Shown here piece by piece: positions 1 through 8,009 of a stretch of 64,000 bases of DNA (positions within the stretch are counted from its first letter, which is position 1; each line of letters opens with the position of its first letter). A program made the position numbers and the translations under genes. Origin of the DNA: UBA3006 sp031401235. GTDB lineage: Bacteria > Actinomycetota > Acidimicrobiia > Acidimicrobiales > Ilumatobacteraceae. The stretch is taken from the NCBI GenBank assembly GCA_031401235.1, contig JANNRJ010000001.1, forward strand, positions 1 to 64,000, in the 5' to 3' direction. Below the pieces are notes generated by a model, which was not told the DNA's origin, ran no database searches, and saw only the letters and a list, made by a program, of their open reading frames with translations.

Positions 1-1013
1 CGTACAACGGGGCGACCACCTATCGACCTGATTTTGATAGCTGGCTAGCCAACAAAGCCGAGATCGCTGGCGCCGTCGTGATCTGTAGCACAACTGTCAC
101 TGGATTAATTCGCAATACATCGGGTGCGGTATGTGGAGTTACCACGGATCGTCCAGATGGTGATTTGCGTGCACCGGTAGTCGTTGCCTGTGATGGCGTG
201 AACAGTTTGCTGGCCAAACAGGCGGGTCTTTACACGCACTCTGAGTCATCACATTTCACGCTCGGGGCCAAAGAAACTTTGGCCCTGCCCAAAGAAGTCA
301 TCGACGAACGTTTCGGAGTTCGCGGACTTGATGGCGTGGACATCGAGATCCTCGGTGGAACCGGTGGTGTCAATGGTGGCGGATTTCTTTATACCAACTA
401 CGACACCGTTGGTATAGGTGTGGTGTTGAAACTATCGCAGCTGGCCACCCAATCACAACGACCCGAACAAATAATTGCCACACTCAAAGCCCATCCGGCA
501 ATTGCTCCGTACATCGAGGGCGCAACATTGAAGGAATACTCGGCTCATTTGATACCTGAAGCGGGCATCTCCATGATGCCGAAATTCGTCGCCGATGGGT
601 TGTTAGTCGCCGGTGATGCAGCGGCCATGTGTCTAGCCGCCGGAATTTGGCTTGAAGGCGTGAACTTCGCGATGGCTTCTGGAATGTACGCCGCCGAAGC
701 AATCGTCGAAGCACTTGACCTCGGCGACACATCGGCCAAAGGTTTAGCGGGCTATCTCAAACGACTCGAGAGCACTTTCGTTCTCAAAGATCACCACAAG
801 CTACGTCGTGCTCCGCAATTGGTGTTGTCTGATCGCGTTCAACACATGTATCCCCAGCTCATCGCCAATGTGGCTGAGCGAATGTTCCGTGTGGACAATC
901 CACAACCCAAACCAGGCCTTCGCAAGATCCTCGCCGAAGAACGAAAACGACTCGGAGTACGCACGCGTGACCTGCTCAAAGATGCCTCAGACGGGTTCAA
1001 GAGTTTCGGATGA
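1..1013 (+). CDS. fixC: FixC/ETF-QO-like FAD oxidoreductase, C-terminal part
   Basis: The reading frame is open from base 3, so the N-terminus with the first Rossmann FAD motif lies outside the window. Visible are the region matching 'RPKFD.WLA' of FixC proteins, a 'VVACDGVNS' segment and the second FAD motif 'AGDAAAMCLAAGIWLEGVNF'. FixC/ETF-quinone oxidoreductases take electrons from an electron transfer flavoprotein and pass them to the membrane quinone pool. The stop overlaps the start of the FixX-like gene (ATGA). Followed by ETF beta, mftE and mftF, it probably forms the electron outlet of a mycofactocin-dependent dehydrogenase system; that role is inferred from context. Confidence 0.85.
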   Translation, partial: YNGATTYRPDFDSWLANKAEIAGAVVICSTTVTGLIRNTSGAVCGVTTDRPDGDLRAPVVVACDGVNSLLAKQAGLYTHSESSHFTLGAKETLALPKEVIDERFGVRGLDGVDIEILGGTGGVNGGGFLYTNYDTVGIGVVLKLSQLATQSQRPEQIIATLKAHPAIAPYIEGATLKEYSAHLIPEAGISMMPKFVADGLLVAGDAAAMCLAAGIWLEGVNFAMASGMYAAEAIVEALDLGDTSAKGLAGYLKRLESTFVLKDHHKLRRAPQLVLSDRVQHMYPQLIANVAERMFRVDNPQPKPGLRKILAEERKRLGVRTRDLLKDASDGFKSFG

Positions 1014-1333
1014 CTATAAACCGGCGATTGGACGATGGGGCCGAGCACTGGAGCCCGATTTCATTCGAAGACCGAATGGAGACAGTTGAATTTCGCGTTC
1101 ACGAATCTGCCCATATCACCGTTGATACCGCCGTTTGTGAGACATGTCCATCTCGTGAATGCATAGTGGTGTGCCCAGCGAATCTCTTCGTACCTACCGC
1201 CGATGGTGGAATTATCTTTAATTATGAGTATTGCTTTGAGTGCGGAAGTTGCTACATGGTGTGCAACAAAGAGGGCGCACTGTCTTGGAACTATCCGTTA
1301 GGAGGACATGGCGTTGTGTTCCACCGCACATGA
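1010..1333 (+). CDS. fixX: FixX-like ferredoxin
   Basis: A 107-residue protein whose second half carries two cysteine clusters, 'CETCPSRECIVVCPA' and 'CFECGSCYMVC', followed by the 'W.YP.GG.GV.F' ending typical of FixX. FixX works with FixC to relay electrons from ETF to quinone. The ATG overlaps the fixC stop codon, which indicates translational coupling. A second in-frame ATG at 1076 would give a shorter protein still containing the whole ferredoxin part. It carries more cysteines than E. coli FixX, including a complete CxxCxxC-type second cluster. Confidence 0.85.
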   Translation: MTINRRLDDGAEHWSPISFEDRMETVEFRVHESAHITVDTAVCETCPSRECIVVCPANLFVPTADGGIIFNYEYCFECGSCYMVCNKEGALSWNYPLGGHGVVFHRT

Positions 1334-1351
1334 GTGAGGCGAGATGATGCA

Positions 1352-2179
1352 ATGACATTCATCGCCGTATGCATCAAATGGGTATCGGGTCGTCCCGAAA
1401 TTGATCCGCTGAGCGGCGAAATTCGTCTGCCTAGTGCACGATTCGGTGGTGTATCTGCTGCCGATCAGGCCGCTCTAGAAATTGCCCTCCAACTTGGAGC
1501 TCAGCGATCAATGTCTGTCGCCGTATTTTCCGTTGGCGCAAAACACTGTGAACCATCCCTTCATGCCGCACTGGCCGCCGGTGCTCGGCGCGCCACTCGA
1601 ATCGATTCTGGATCCGAGATATCTAGTGCCGATACCGCTCGAGTGTTGGCCCTTACCCTGCGCGATGCGTCTTATATTTTATGCGGCGACTATTCCTTTG
1701 ATCGGGGAAGTGGAAGCGTCCCCGCCTATCTAGCCGCCGAATTGGGAATCACGCAAGCCCTTGGTGTGGTGTCACTCACTGCCCAATCCCACGACATCTT
1801 GGTCACCCGACGACTTGACGGCGGTCGACGAGAACACCTACGGATTACCGATCGGGCCGTAATTTCCGTCGAAGGTTCACTCGCCCAATTGCGACGAGCC
1901 AGCCTGGCCACTTCACTGGCTACGCGCGAAGTTGGGATTCAAGTTATTCCCTCGGCAATCTCCACTCATCAAGCGACTGCGACATTCAAACCATTTCGAC
2001 CGCGACCACGGACCGTTTCTATACCGCGCGGCGACACCGCGCTTCAACGCTTTCAATCAATAACAAATGTTGCAACCGCAAGCACACGTGGTGAGCAGAT
2101 CGAACTCACTTCCGTCAAGTCGGCAATGTATATTCTGCAGACTCTTGACCGTTGGGGATACATCGAGCAAAAGCAATAA
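1352..2179 (+). CDS. etfB: Electron transfer flavoprotein beta subunit, mycofactocin-associated
   Basis: A 275-residue ETF beta-type protein. The N-terminus 'IAVCIKWVSG' is the usual first strand. A 'GDYSFDRGSGSVPAYLA' nucleotide-binding region lies mid-protein, and an 'EGSLAQLRRASL' segment matches the ETF beta signature. ATG 1352 is preferred; a GTG at 1334 directly abutting the fixX stop is in frame but adds residues not seen in the family. ETF beta pairs with an alpha subunit, which is not in the window and may lie upstream. The neighbours fixCX and mftEF suggest electron transfer from mycofactocin to the quinone pool. Confidence 0.8.
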   Translation: MTFIAVCIKWVSGRPEIDPLSGEIRLPSARFGGVSAADQAALEIALQLGAQRSMSVAVFSVGAKHCEPSLHAALAAGARRATRIDSGSEISSADTARVLALTLRDASYILCGDYSFDRGSGSVPAYLAAELGITQALGVVSLTAQSHDILVTRRLDGGRREHLRITDRAVISVEGSLAQLRRASLATSLATREVGIQVIPSAISTHQATATFKPFRPRPRTVSIPRGDTALQRFQSITNVATASTRGEQIELTSVKSAMYILQTLDRWGYIEQKQ

Positions 2180-2197
2180 CGACGAGATTCGCTTGAC

Positions 2198-2899
2198 ATG
2201 TCAGCATTATCATCACTTTCCACTCGAGATATCTCGACTCAAAGTCGTCCCATCCTTGCCTTTCCAATTGGCTCGTGCGAACAACACGGACCACATCTTC
2301 CTCTCGACACCGACACCCGTATCGCGATGGCGTTATGTGACGGACTCGCCGCGGCGAACAGCAGAGTGCTCATTGCTCCAGCCATCACAATCAGTGCAAG
2401 CGATGAACACGATGGCTTCGCCGGAACTCTCTCGATCGGGACCACCGTCTTCACTACCGTGATCGTCGAACTCATACGATCCGCAAAATGGGCCGCCGGA
2501 GTCGTACTTGTCAACGGCCATGGCGGAAATGCCCAAGCTGTTCATGTTGCCATTACGGAATTACGCAGCGAGCAACATCGGGTGACATCGTGGTGGCCAC
2601 GATTAAACGACTACAGCGAAAGCAATTGCGACTCTCATGCCGGGCAAGCCGAAACTTCGCTATTGATGGCGATAGCCCCCGAAACCGTACATATGGAGCA
2701 TGCCGAAGTTGGAACGATTGCTCCACTTACCGAGATTCTTGACAAGCTTCGATTGCACGGAGTAGCGGCGGTAAGCGCCAATGGTGTGCTTGGCGATCCG
2801 CGCATGGCATCAGCCGCGCACGGTCGCGAATTGCTGGAAAGTCTCACTAATCAACTGGTCAGCCATGTCGAACTCGAGACGACTACATGGAATCGCTGA
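2198..2899 (+). CDS. mftE: MftE, mycofactocin precursor peptidase (creatininase family)
   Basis: A 233-residue creatininase-family metallopeptidase. Metal ligands are seen in 'GSCEQHGPHLPLDTD' (Glu28, His30, Asp39), 'NGHGGN' (about residues 106-111) and 'SHAGQAETS' (His147, Glu152). In mycofactocin biosynthesis MftE cleaves the radical-SAM-modified MftA peptide to release the C-terminal Val-Tyr-derived moiety. The identity is set by the 13-base overlap with mftF downstream. mftA-D are not in the window and would be expected upstream. A creatinine amidohydrolase of other function cannot be told apart by motif alone, but the neighbourhood is decisive. Confidence 0.9.
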   Translation: MSALSSLSTRDISTQSRPILAFPIGSCEQHGPHLPLDTDTRIAMALCDGLAAANSRVLIAPAITISASDEHDGFAGTLSIGTTVFTTVIVELIRSAKWAAGVVLVNGHGGNAQAVHVAITELRSEQHRVTSWWPRLNDYSESNCDSHAGQAETSLLMAIAPETVHMEHAEVGTIAPLTEILDKLRLHGVAAVSANGVLGDPRMASAAHGRELLESLTNQLVSHVELETTTWNR

Positions 2900-4290
2900 T
2901 TCACAACCAACGATTCATTGTAGATGTGTCGTGGCGACGGCCAGCCGATGGCGCGGTCGTATTTGCGGGCTCCCCGATCAAAATTTTTCGCCTCGGTAGT
3001 GGCGGTAAACAGATTGCGGAACTTTTGGAACGTGGCGAACTGCTTCCATCTGGACATGAATCGCTCACCGATCGGCTCATTGATGCCGGTGCGATTCATC
3101 GGGTCGTCTCTACGAGTGATGAACGCCCGTATCAGCCATCCGATATCACAGTCGTGATTCCCGCTTTTGTTCGATCAGCCGACGAAGCAACTCAACTCAG
3201 CGATTTGGTGTCAAATTGCATCGGCGTTTCCAAAATCGTCGTTGTCGATGATGGCTCACCGCACGCCCTGCCAACTCTGAGCAATGCGACCGTCATCTCT
3301 CTTGCTACAAATGCCGGTCCAGGCTCGGCTCGCAATGCTGGATTAGCGACGGTAACAACGCCATTAGTCGCCTTTATTGACATCGATGTCACGATTAGCC
3401 CCGTCACACTAAACGATTTGGTCTCCGGATTTGTCGATGAACGCCTCGGCATAATTGCCCCCCGAGTCGCCTGCACCAATTCAGATAGCACACTAGGTAA
3501 ATACGAACAGGTTCGTTCTCCACTCGATTTAGGACTAATCCAATCTCGTATTACACCTGGAACCCGGGTTAGTTATGTGCCATCTGCGCTGTGGCTCTGC
3601 CGAACCGAAGCGATTCGAAGCGCAAATGGTTTCGATGAATCTATTCGGGTGGGAGAAGATGTTGACGCATTATGGCGAATAATCGCCGCCGGTTGGCGTT
3701 GTCACTACCAGCCCGAAATCATGGTTTCTCATCCACCGAGAGCAACACTGCATGACTTCATTGCTCAACGGCGCATGTATGGAAAGTCAGCGGCCGAACT
3801 TAGCGCGCGACATCCAGGAGCGGTAGCACCTATTCGGGTGAATGCGCATAGCGCCGGCATGTGGATGTTGATCGTTTGTGGCTTCCCATTTATTGGCGCA
3901 CTCGTTGGCACATATTCGATTGTGGCACTTGCCGACAAACTCCGTGATGTTCCGAATTCATTTCTAGAGTCACTTCGACTTGCCGGACTGGGAAATCTGC
4001 ATGCCGCACGCCTCATCGCCAATGCGATCACTCGAACGTGGTGGCCAATTGCCGTGATTCTGGCGTTATTTTCTCGTCGGGCTCGAACTGTGTTACTCAC
4101 CGCTGCACTGATTCCAACAATGTATGAGTGGTGGTCGAAACGACCGGCCATTGATCCACTGCGATACTTTGTAATTCGGCTACTTGATGACGCAAGTTAC
4201 GGCATTGGAGTGTGGGAAGGAGCAATCTCGCACCGCAGTGCCGATGCACTTATGCCGGACGTGTCTTCGTGGCCCACGAATGTGAAATGA
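2887..4290 (+). CDS. mftF: MftF, mycofactocin glycosyltransferase
   Basis: A 467-residue protein with three parts. An N-terminal PqqD-like domain covers roughly residues 1-80. A GT-2 domain follows, with 'VVIPAF', 'VVVDDGS', 'NAGPGSARN' and a 'DIDV' metal/donor motif. Hydrophobic membrane-associated segments lie in the C-terminal third. MftF adds glucose units to premycofactocin, giving the oligoglycosylated redox cofactor. Its start overlaps the mftE end. It is the last gene of the cluster here and runs convergently into the DUF4395 gene, overlapping it by 41 bp. Confidence 0.9.
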   Translation: MESLIHNQRFIVDVSWRRPADGAVVFAGSPIKIFRLGSGGKQIAELLERGELLPSGHESLTDRLIDAGAIHRVVSTSDERPYQPSDITVVIPAFVRSADEATQLSDLVSNCIGVSKIVVVDDGSPHALPTLSNATVISLATNAGPGSARNAGLATVTTPLVAFIDIDVTISPVTLNDLVSGFVDERLGIIAPRVACTNSDSTLGKYEQVRSPLDLGLIQSRITPGTRVSYVPSALWLCRTEAIRSANGFDESIRVGEDVDALWRIIAAGWRCHYQPEIMVSHPPRATLHDFIAQRRMYGKSAAELSARHPGAVAPIRVNAHSAGMWMLIVCGFPFIGALVGTYSIVALADKLRDVPNSFLESLRLAGLGNLHAARLIANAITRTWWPIAVILALFSRRARTVLLTAALIPTMYEWWSKRPAIDPLRYFVIRLLDDASYGIGVWEGAISHRSADALMPDVSSWPTNVK

Positions 4291-4753
4291 AATTGTTGCA
4301 TTCTTCGCACACGTTTTTGGGTACCACACCAAGTCTCATCAACCAACCAAAAACAATACAACCAAGGCAAATTGCAAACACTGCTTCAAGTAATGCGGCG
4401 ATTACAAGTAATGCGATCACGATTCGTGCCAGCGTCGTTACGTCTGCAACCATGAGCACGGACGCTGTGAGGGTGAACACCGCACCTACTCCTTGAGCAA
4501 AGCGTTTTGGTGGTCCCGGAACAAATCGGTGTTGCACCGTGAGACGTGGGGTGATCACTTGTGTTGCCAAGCGACCCAAGGGACTCAATGTGGGACCACT
4601 CAGCACACGGGCTACAAATCCATAGGCGAGAACAATGAGAATCCATGAATTGCCAGTGAGGACAAATGCGGTGCCTAAGAGCACGACGCCTGCGGCGACT
4701 ATCCGAGCCGATGTTTCATTCACCGGATTTGGAAAACTCAACAGTTTTGTCAT
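4250..4753 (-). CDS. DUF4395 membrane protein
   Basis: A 167-residue protein beginning 'FPNPVNE', with four hydrophobic segments, a 'YGFVARVLSGPTLSPL' stretch in the middle and a 'CLGC' motif near residue 130. This pattern matches the DUF4395 family of actinobacterial membrane proteins, whose function is unknown. Two further cysteines (CEEC) follow near the C-terminus, so two CxxC pairs are present, which hints at thiol redox chemistry or metal binding. It is divergent from the alanine-racemase-like gene and convergent with mftF. Confidence 0.75.
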   Translation of the reverse strand: MTKLLSFPNPVNETSARIVAAGVVLLGTAFVLTGNSWILIVLAYGFVARVLSGPTLSPLGRLATQVITPRLTVQHRFVPGPPKRFAQGVGAVFTLTASVLMVADVTTLARIVIALLVIAALLEAVFAICLGCIVFGWLMRLGVVPKNVCEECNNFISHSWATKTRPA

Positions 4754-4836
4754 ATTTTTAGCCTAGGTGGCAATTGTTGACTTCCCAAGTCGGGATTCAT
4801 CACAGACCCTTGCTGGCGGCGATACCGTCAAGTCGC

Positions 4837-5790
4837 ATGACTCTGCGGCTCATTGTGACGAGCGCACCATGGCACAGTCGAGTTGCTGGCGTAGTTCACT
4901 CTTACGGCGAGATGATTCCCGTCGTCAAGGGCAACGGATATGGCTTCGGTTTGGTCGCATTGATGCCTTATGCCACGGCGATTTCACCAACAATTGCCGT
5001 TGGTTCAGTGTTTGAAGTGCACGCCGTGCCCGCAACACATACGGCAATGGTGCTCACTCCAGCAGGAGCCGAACTTCCGACATCCTTACCGTCACAGACA
5101 GTACTCACAGTTGGGTCGTCCCATCATGTCGATGTCTTGCGTCACGCTGGTTGGCGCGGTCCAGTTGTTGTTAAATTGCAATCCGCAATGCGTCGCTACG
5201 GTGCGGCAATTGATGAGCTCGAAGGGCTACTCGATTTGATTGAACAAGCCGGCCTCATCCAAGTTGGCTGGTCGGTGCACCCACCCCTCAGCGACGCATC
5301 AAGTGATCTCACCTCCGATGTTGCCCGATGGCTATCGCAGGTTGAAACCGAACATCCGATGTATGTCAGTCATTTGGATCCTGCCTCCATACAACAACTT
5401 CGCACCACATTTCCACGACATCAGATTATTGCTCGAGTTGGAACGGCACTTTGGCTCGGTGACAAGTCAGAACTGCAATTGGATACGGATGTCCTTGACA
5501 TTCACCCAGTAATTAGAGGTATGACGGCTGGGTATCGAAACGTGGCAATTCCGGGAGATGGCTCACTCATCCTTGTTGGTGCCGGAAGCGCTCATGGCGT
5601 GCACACAATAGGTGACCAACTCAGCCCATTTCACTTTCAACGAACTCGATTGCAACTACTCGAACCGTCTCACATGCATACTTCAATGCTGTTTGTCGGC
5701 ACCAACTCACTGTGTCCGCAAATTGGCGACATGGTCGAGGTGCAGCAACCCCTCACCCGAGTGTTTGTCGACACCATTTTCTGGACGTGA
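4837..5790 (+). CDS. Alanine racemase-like PLP protein
   Basis: A 317-residue fold type III PLP protein. The 'VVKGNGYGFG' motif holds the cofactor lysine (Lys31 from this start), and 'RVGTALWLG' matches the Alr phosphate-side motif. ATG 4837 is preferred because related actinobacterial proteins begin 'MTLxLxV'; an in-frame TTG at 4774 exists. The protein is shorter than usual Alr (360-390), and the place where Alr has the 'GYADG' catalytic tyrosine reads 'GAGSAHG'. It may not be a classical racemase. It is coupled to the downstream DUF418 gene by a GTGA overlap, which suggests a cell-envelope role (inference). Confidence 0.7.
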   Translation: MTLRLIVTSAPWHSRVAGVVHSYGEMIPVVKGNGYGFGLVALMPYATAISPTIAVGSVFEVHAVPATHTAMVLTPAGAELPTSLPSQTVLTVGSSHHVDVLRHAGWRGPVVVKLQSAMRRYGAAIDELEGLLDLIEQAGLIQVGWSVHPPLSDASSDLTSDVARWLSQVETEHPMYVSHLDPASIQQLRTTFPRHQIIARVGTALWLGDKSELQLDTDVLDIHPVIRGMTAGYRNVAIPGDGSLILVGAGSAHGVHTIGDQLSPFHFQRTRLQLLEPSHMHTSMLFVGTNSLCPQIGDMVEVQQPLTRVFVDTIFWT

Positions 5791-6917
5791 ATCAGCATTT
5801 GTCAAACGATCGGGCGAATTCTGCGCGAAATCCGACCATCGATGTGGCTCGGGCCGTAGCGATGATCGGCGTCGTTGTATTCAATTACCACGCAATTCTG
5901 AACGGCACCACGGCGTGGGATCCACTTTACCCATCCAAGTGGGAACGACTCTTTAATCCCGGAACAGGTGTGCTGACGACGCGTTTTGCCGCTGTATTCG
6001 TTTTGGTCGCAGGAATAGGTGTTTCGCTGTTGACGCGCGCCAGTCGCACATCAAATGACACAAAGCACTTGCAGCAGGACCGGCTGCGACTATTGCGCCG
6101 TGGCGTGTTGTTGTATTCATTTGGCTTTGTATTGCAATGGATTTGGCCAGGCACGATCTTGTTCTATTACGGTGCTTTTTTCGTTCTTGCGGCATTCGTC
6201 TTTTCAAGTTCCACCTATCGGATACTGGGCATTGGCTGTGCTTCGGCGATTGCGGCGGCAGCGATTGCGTGGTGGCGAATGGAACAGTCATTCGACGGAA
6301 ATCTCACCGCGTGGCTTGATCCCGCCAGCGTGGATTCACCGCGCAACTTGATGATTCGTACATTTGTTTCCTATACCCATCCGTTATTTCCGTGGCTGCT
6401 GTTTTTTACCGTCGGCATAGTCTTGGGTCGTCACATTCAACGAATTGCTGAATTTCGTCAACGACTTCTGTTGTGGTCAGGAGGAGTTTTCGCCGCCACA
6501 TATTTAATCAACACACTTTTTGATCCCGCGATCACTACCACCAACCATGAACGGCTAATTGCGACCGTTCTTTCCACCCGACCATTTGATCGCGGACTGC
6601 TGTACTCAATTGGCGCTTTGGCGAGTTCTCTACTGGTTCTGTGTGTACTGTCACTTATTGTCGATTCACTCGGCAAGAACTTGGCTATAGATGTACTGGC
6701 ACGGGCCGGGCAAATGTCACTCTCAATTTATTTGGCACATATCTTGTTCTTTAATTTGATCGTTCATCGTCTGCACTTAGTTGATGCAACTGGTCTCGAC
6801 ACCGCGCTCGGTCTGGCATTAGTTTTCTATGTGGTCGCAATTCCGTTGAGTGCACTTTGGCGAAAGTACATCGGGCGTGGACCAGCCGAGATTTTGTATC
6901 GCTCGTTTGGCGGATAG
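5787..6917 (+). CDS. DUF418/acyltransferase-like membrane protein
   Basis: A 376-residue integral membrane protein with about ten hydrophobic segments. The N-terminal 'IDVARAVAMIGVVVFNY' is the opening seen in DUF418 and heparan-glucosaminide acetyltransferase-like proteins. The end, 'W.KYIGRGPAEILYRSF', matches the DUF418 'GPLEWLxR' tail. The GTG start at 5787 overlaps the stop of the preceding gene; an ATG at 5712 in the same frame lies inside that gene and is less likely. Function is unproven; transfer of an acyl group across or at the membrane is plausible for the superfamily. Confidence 0.72.
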   Translation: MNQHLSNDRANSARNPTIDVARAVAMIGVVVFNYHAILNGTTAWDPLYPSKWERLFNPGTGVLTTRFAAVFVLVAGIGVSLLTRASRTSNDTKHLQQDRLRLLRRGVLLYSFGFVLQWIWPGTILFYYGAFFVLAAFVFSSSTYRILGIGCASAIAAAAIAWWRMEQSFDGNLTAWLDPASVDSPRNLMIRTFVSYTHPLFPWLLFFTVGIVLGRHIQRIAEFRQRLLLWSGGVFAATYLINTLFDPAITTTNHERLIATVLSTRPFDRGLLYSIGALASSLLVLCVLSLIVDSLGKNLAIDVLARAGQMSLSIYLAHILFFNLIVHRLHLVDATGLDTALGLALVFYVVAIPLSALWRKYIGRGPAEILYRSFGG

Positions 6918-6919
6918 CG

Positions 6920-7579
6920 ATGCCAAGCCAGTGGAATAGTGCATTGCATGATGAACTGGATAAGCCGTATTGGAAGACACTTCAACAGTTCGTCAGTAAT
7001 GAGCGAGAAAATCACATCGTCTACCCACCACATGCCGAGGTTTTCAATGCCTTGCACCTCACTCCATTTGAGTCGACGCGGGTCGTCATCCTCGGCCAAG
7101 ATCCATACCACGGGCCGAATCAAGCACATGGTTTGGCGTTCTCGGTCCATCGCGGAGTATCGGTTCCTCCGTCGCTGACCAACATCTTCAAAGAACTTCA
7201 TGCTGATCTCGGTATAAGCCCACCAAAACACGGTTGTCTCGAACATTGGGCAGAGCAAGGCGTACTTCTATTGAATGCCACGCTCACCGTTCGCGCTGGT
7301 AACGCCGCATCTCATCACGGTAAAGGCTGGGAAATTTTCACTGACGCCGTGATCAGAACTCTCGGTGAAGCACAGCGACCGATCGTATTTGTGTTGTGGG
7401 GTAATTCCGCTCGACACAAGCGACGGCTTATCTCACAGCCTCATCATCTAGTTGTCGAATCTGCTCATCCGTCGCCGCTATCGGCTCACGCCGGGTTTTT
7501 CGGATCGCGACCATTTTCGGCGATCAACTCTGCATTGGTGAATTTTGGAAGCTCACCAATCGATTGGGACCTTCCCTAA
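6920..7579 (+). CDS. ung: Uracil-DNA glycosylase, family 1
   Basis: A 219-residue UDG. It removes uracil from DNA to start base excision repair. The water-activating motif 'GQDPYHG', the 'PPSLTNIFKEL' segment, 'GVLLLNATLTV' and the 'HPSPLSAHAGFFG' leucine-loop region are present. In the last motif the usual Arg (HRGF) is Ala (HAGF). ATG 6920 lies two bases after the stop of the DUF418 gene; an earlier in-frame ATG would sit inside that gene. The length is normal for the family. Confidence 0.95.
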   Translation: MPSQWNSALHDELDKPYWKTLQQFVSNERENHIVYPPHAEVFNALHLTPFESTRVVILGQDPYHGPNQAHGLAFSVHRGVSVPPSLTNIFKELHADLGISPPKHGCLEHWAEQGVLLLNATLTVRAGNAASHHGKGWEIFTDAVIRTLGEAQRPIVFVLWGNSARHKRRLISQPHHLVVESAHPSPLSAHAGFFGSRPFSAINSALVNFGSSPIDWDLP

Positions 7580-7616
7580 CTTTCAACGCCGAATCTCAGC
7601 AACTAGGTTGTTCGCC

Positions 7617-8009
7617 ATGGCATCGATTCGTCGACATATCTTCATCGACTGTGATCCACAAACGGTTTGGGATTTCGTCGGCGCCCCGGAACGTCTTCAT
7701 GAGTGGTTTCCGATTTCCAGCACACGGGTCGAAGGCAAAAAGCGCTGGATCACTCTTGATAGTGGAATTACGTTCGAAGAGGACATCATTACTCTCGATC
7801 ATGATCTCAGACGGTTTCAATACAAGATTGTGAATAATCCGCTCGTCACATTCCACCAGGGAACCGTAGATGTTATCGATGATGGTCGCGGCGGTTGCAT
7901 GGTGATGTACAGCACTGACATGGAGCCGGAGGCACTTGCCTTACCAATTGGAGGTGCAGCCGGAGTTGGACTGCAAAAACTCAAAGATATGTTCGATCGA
8001 AAGATGTAA
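7617..8009 (+). CDS. SRPBCC (START-like) family protein
   Basis: A 130-residue protein with the polyketide cyclase/START fold pattern. The opening 'ASIRRHIFIDCDPQTVWDFV' gives the first strand and helix, followed by alternating strands and a C-terminal amphipathic helix ending in 'LKDMFDRK'. Such proteins bind hydrophobic ligands or modify ring compounds; no substrate can be assigned. ATG 7617 is chosen because the strand begins immediately after it. The stop abuts the sulfatase start, so the two genes are probably co-transcribed. Confidence 0.75.
   Translation: MASIRRHIFIDCDPQTVWDFVGAPERLHEWFPISSTRVEGKKRWITLDSGITFEEDIITLDHDLRRFQYKIVNNPLVTFHQGTVDVIDDGRGGCMVMYSTDMEPEALALPIGGAAGVGLQKLKDMFDRKM

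Noticed and set aside
1334..1351. GTG 1334 as start of ETF beta
   Set aside because: It adds six residues before the first conserved strand; ATG 1352 fits the family N-terminus.
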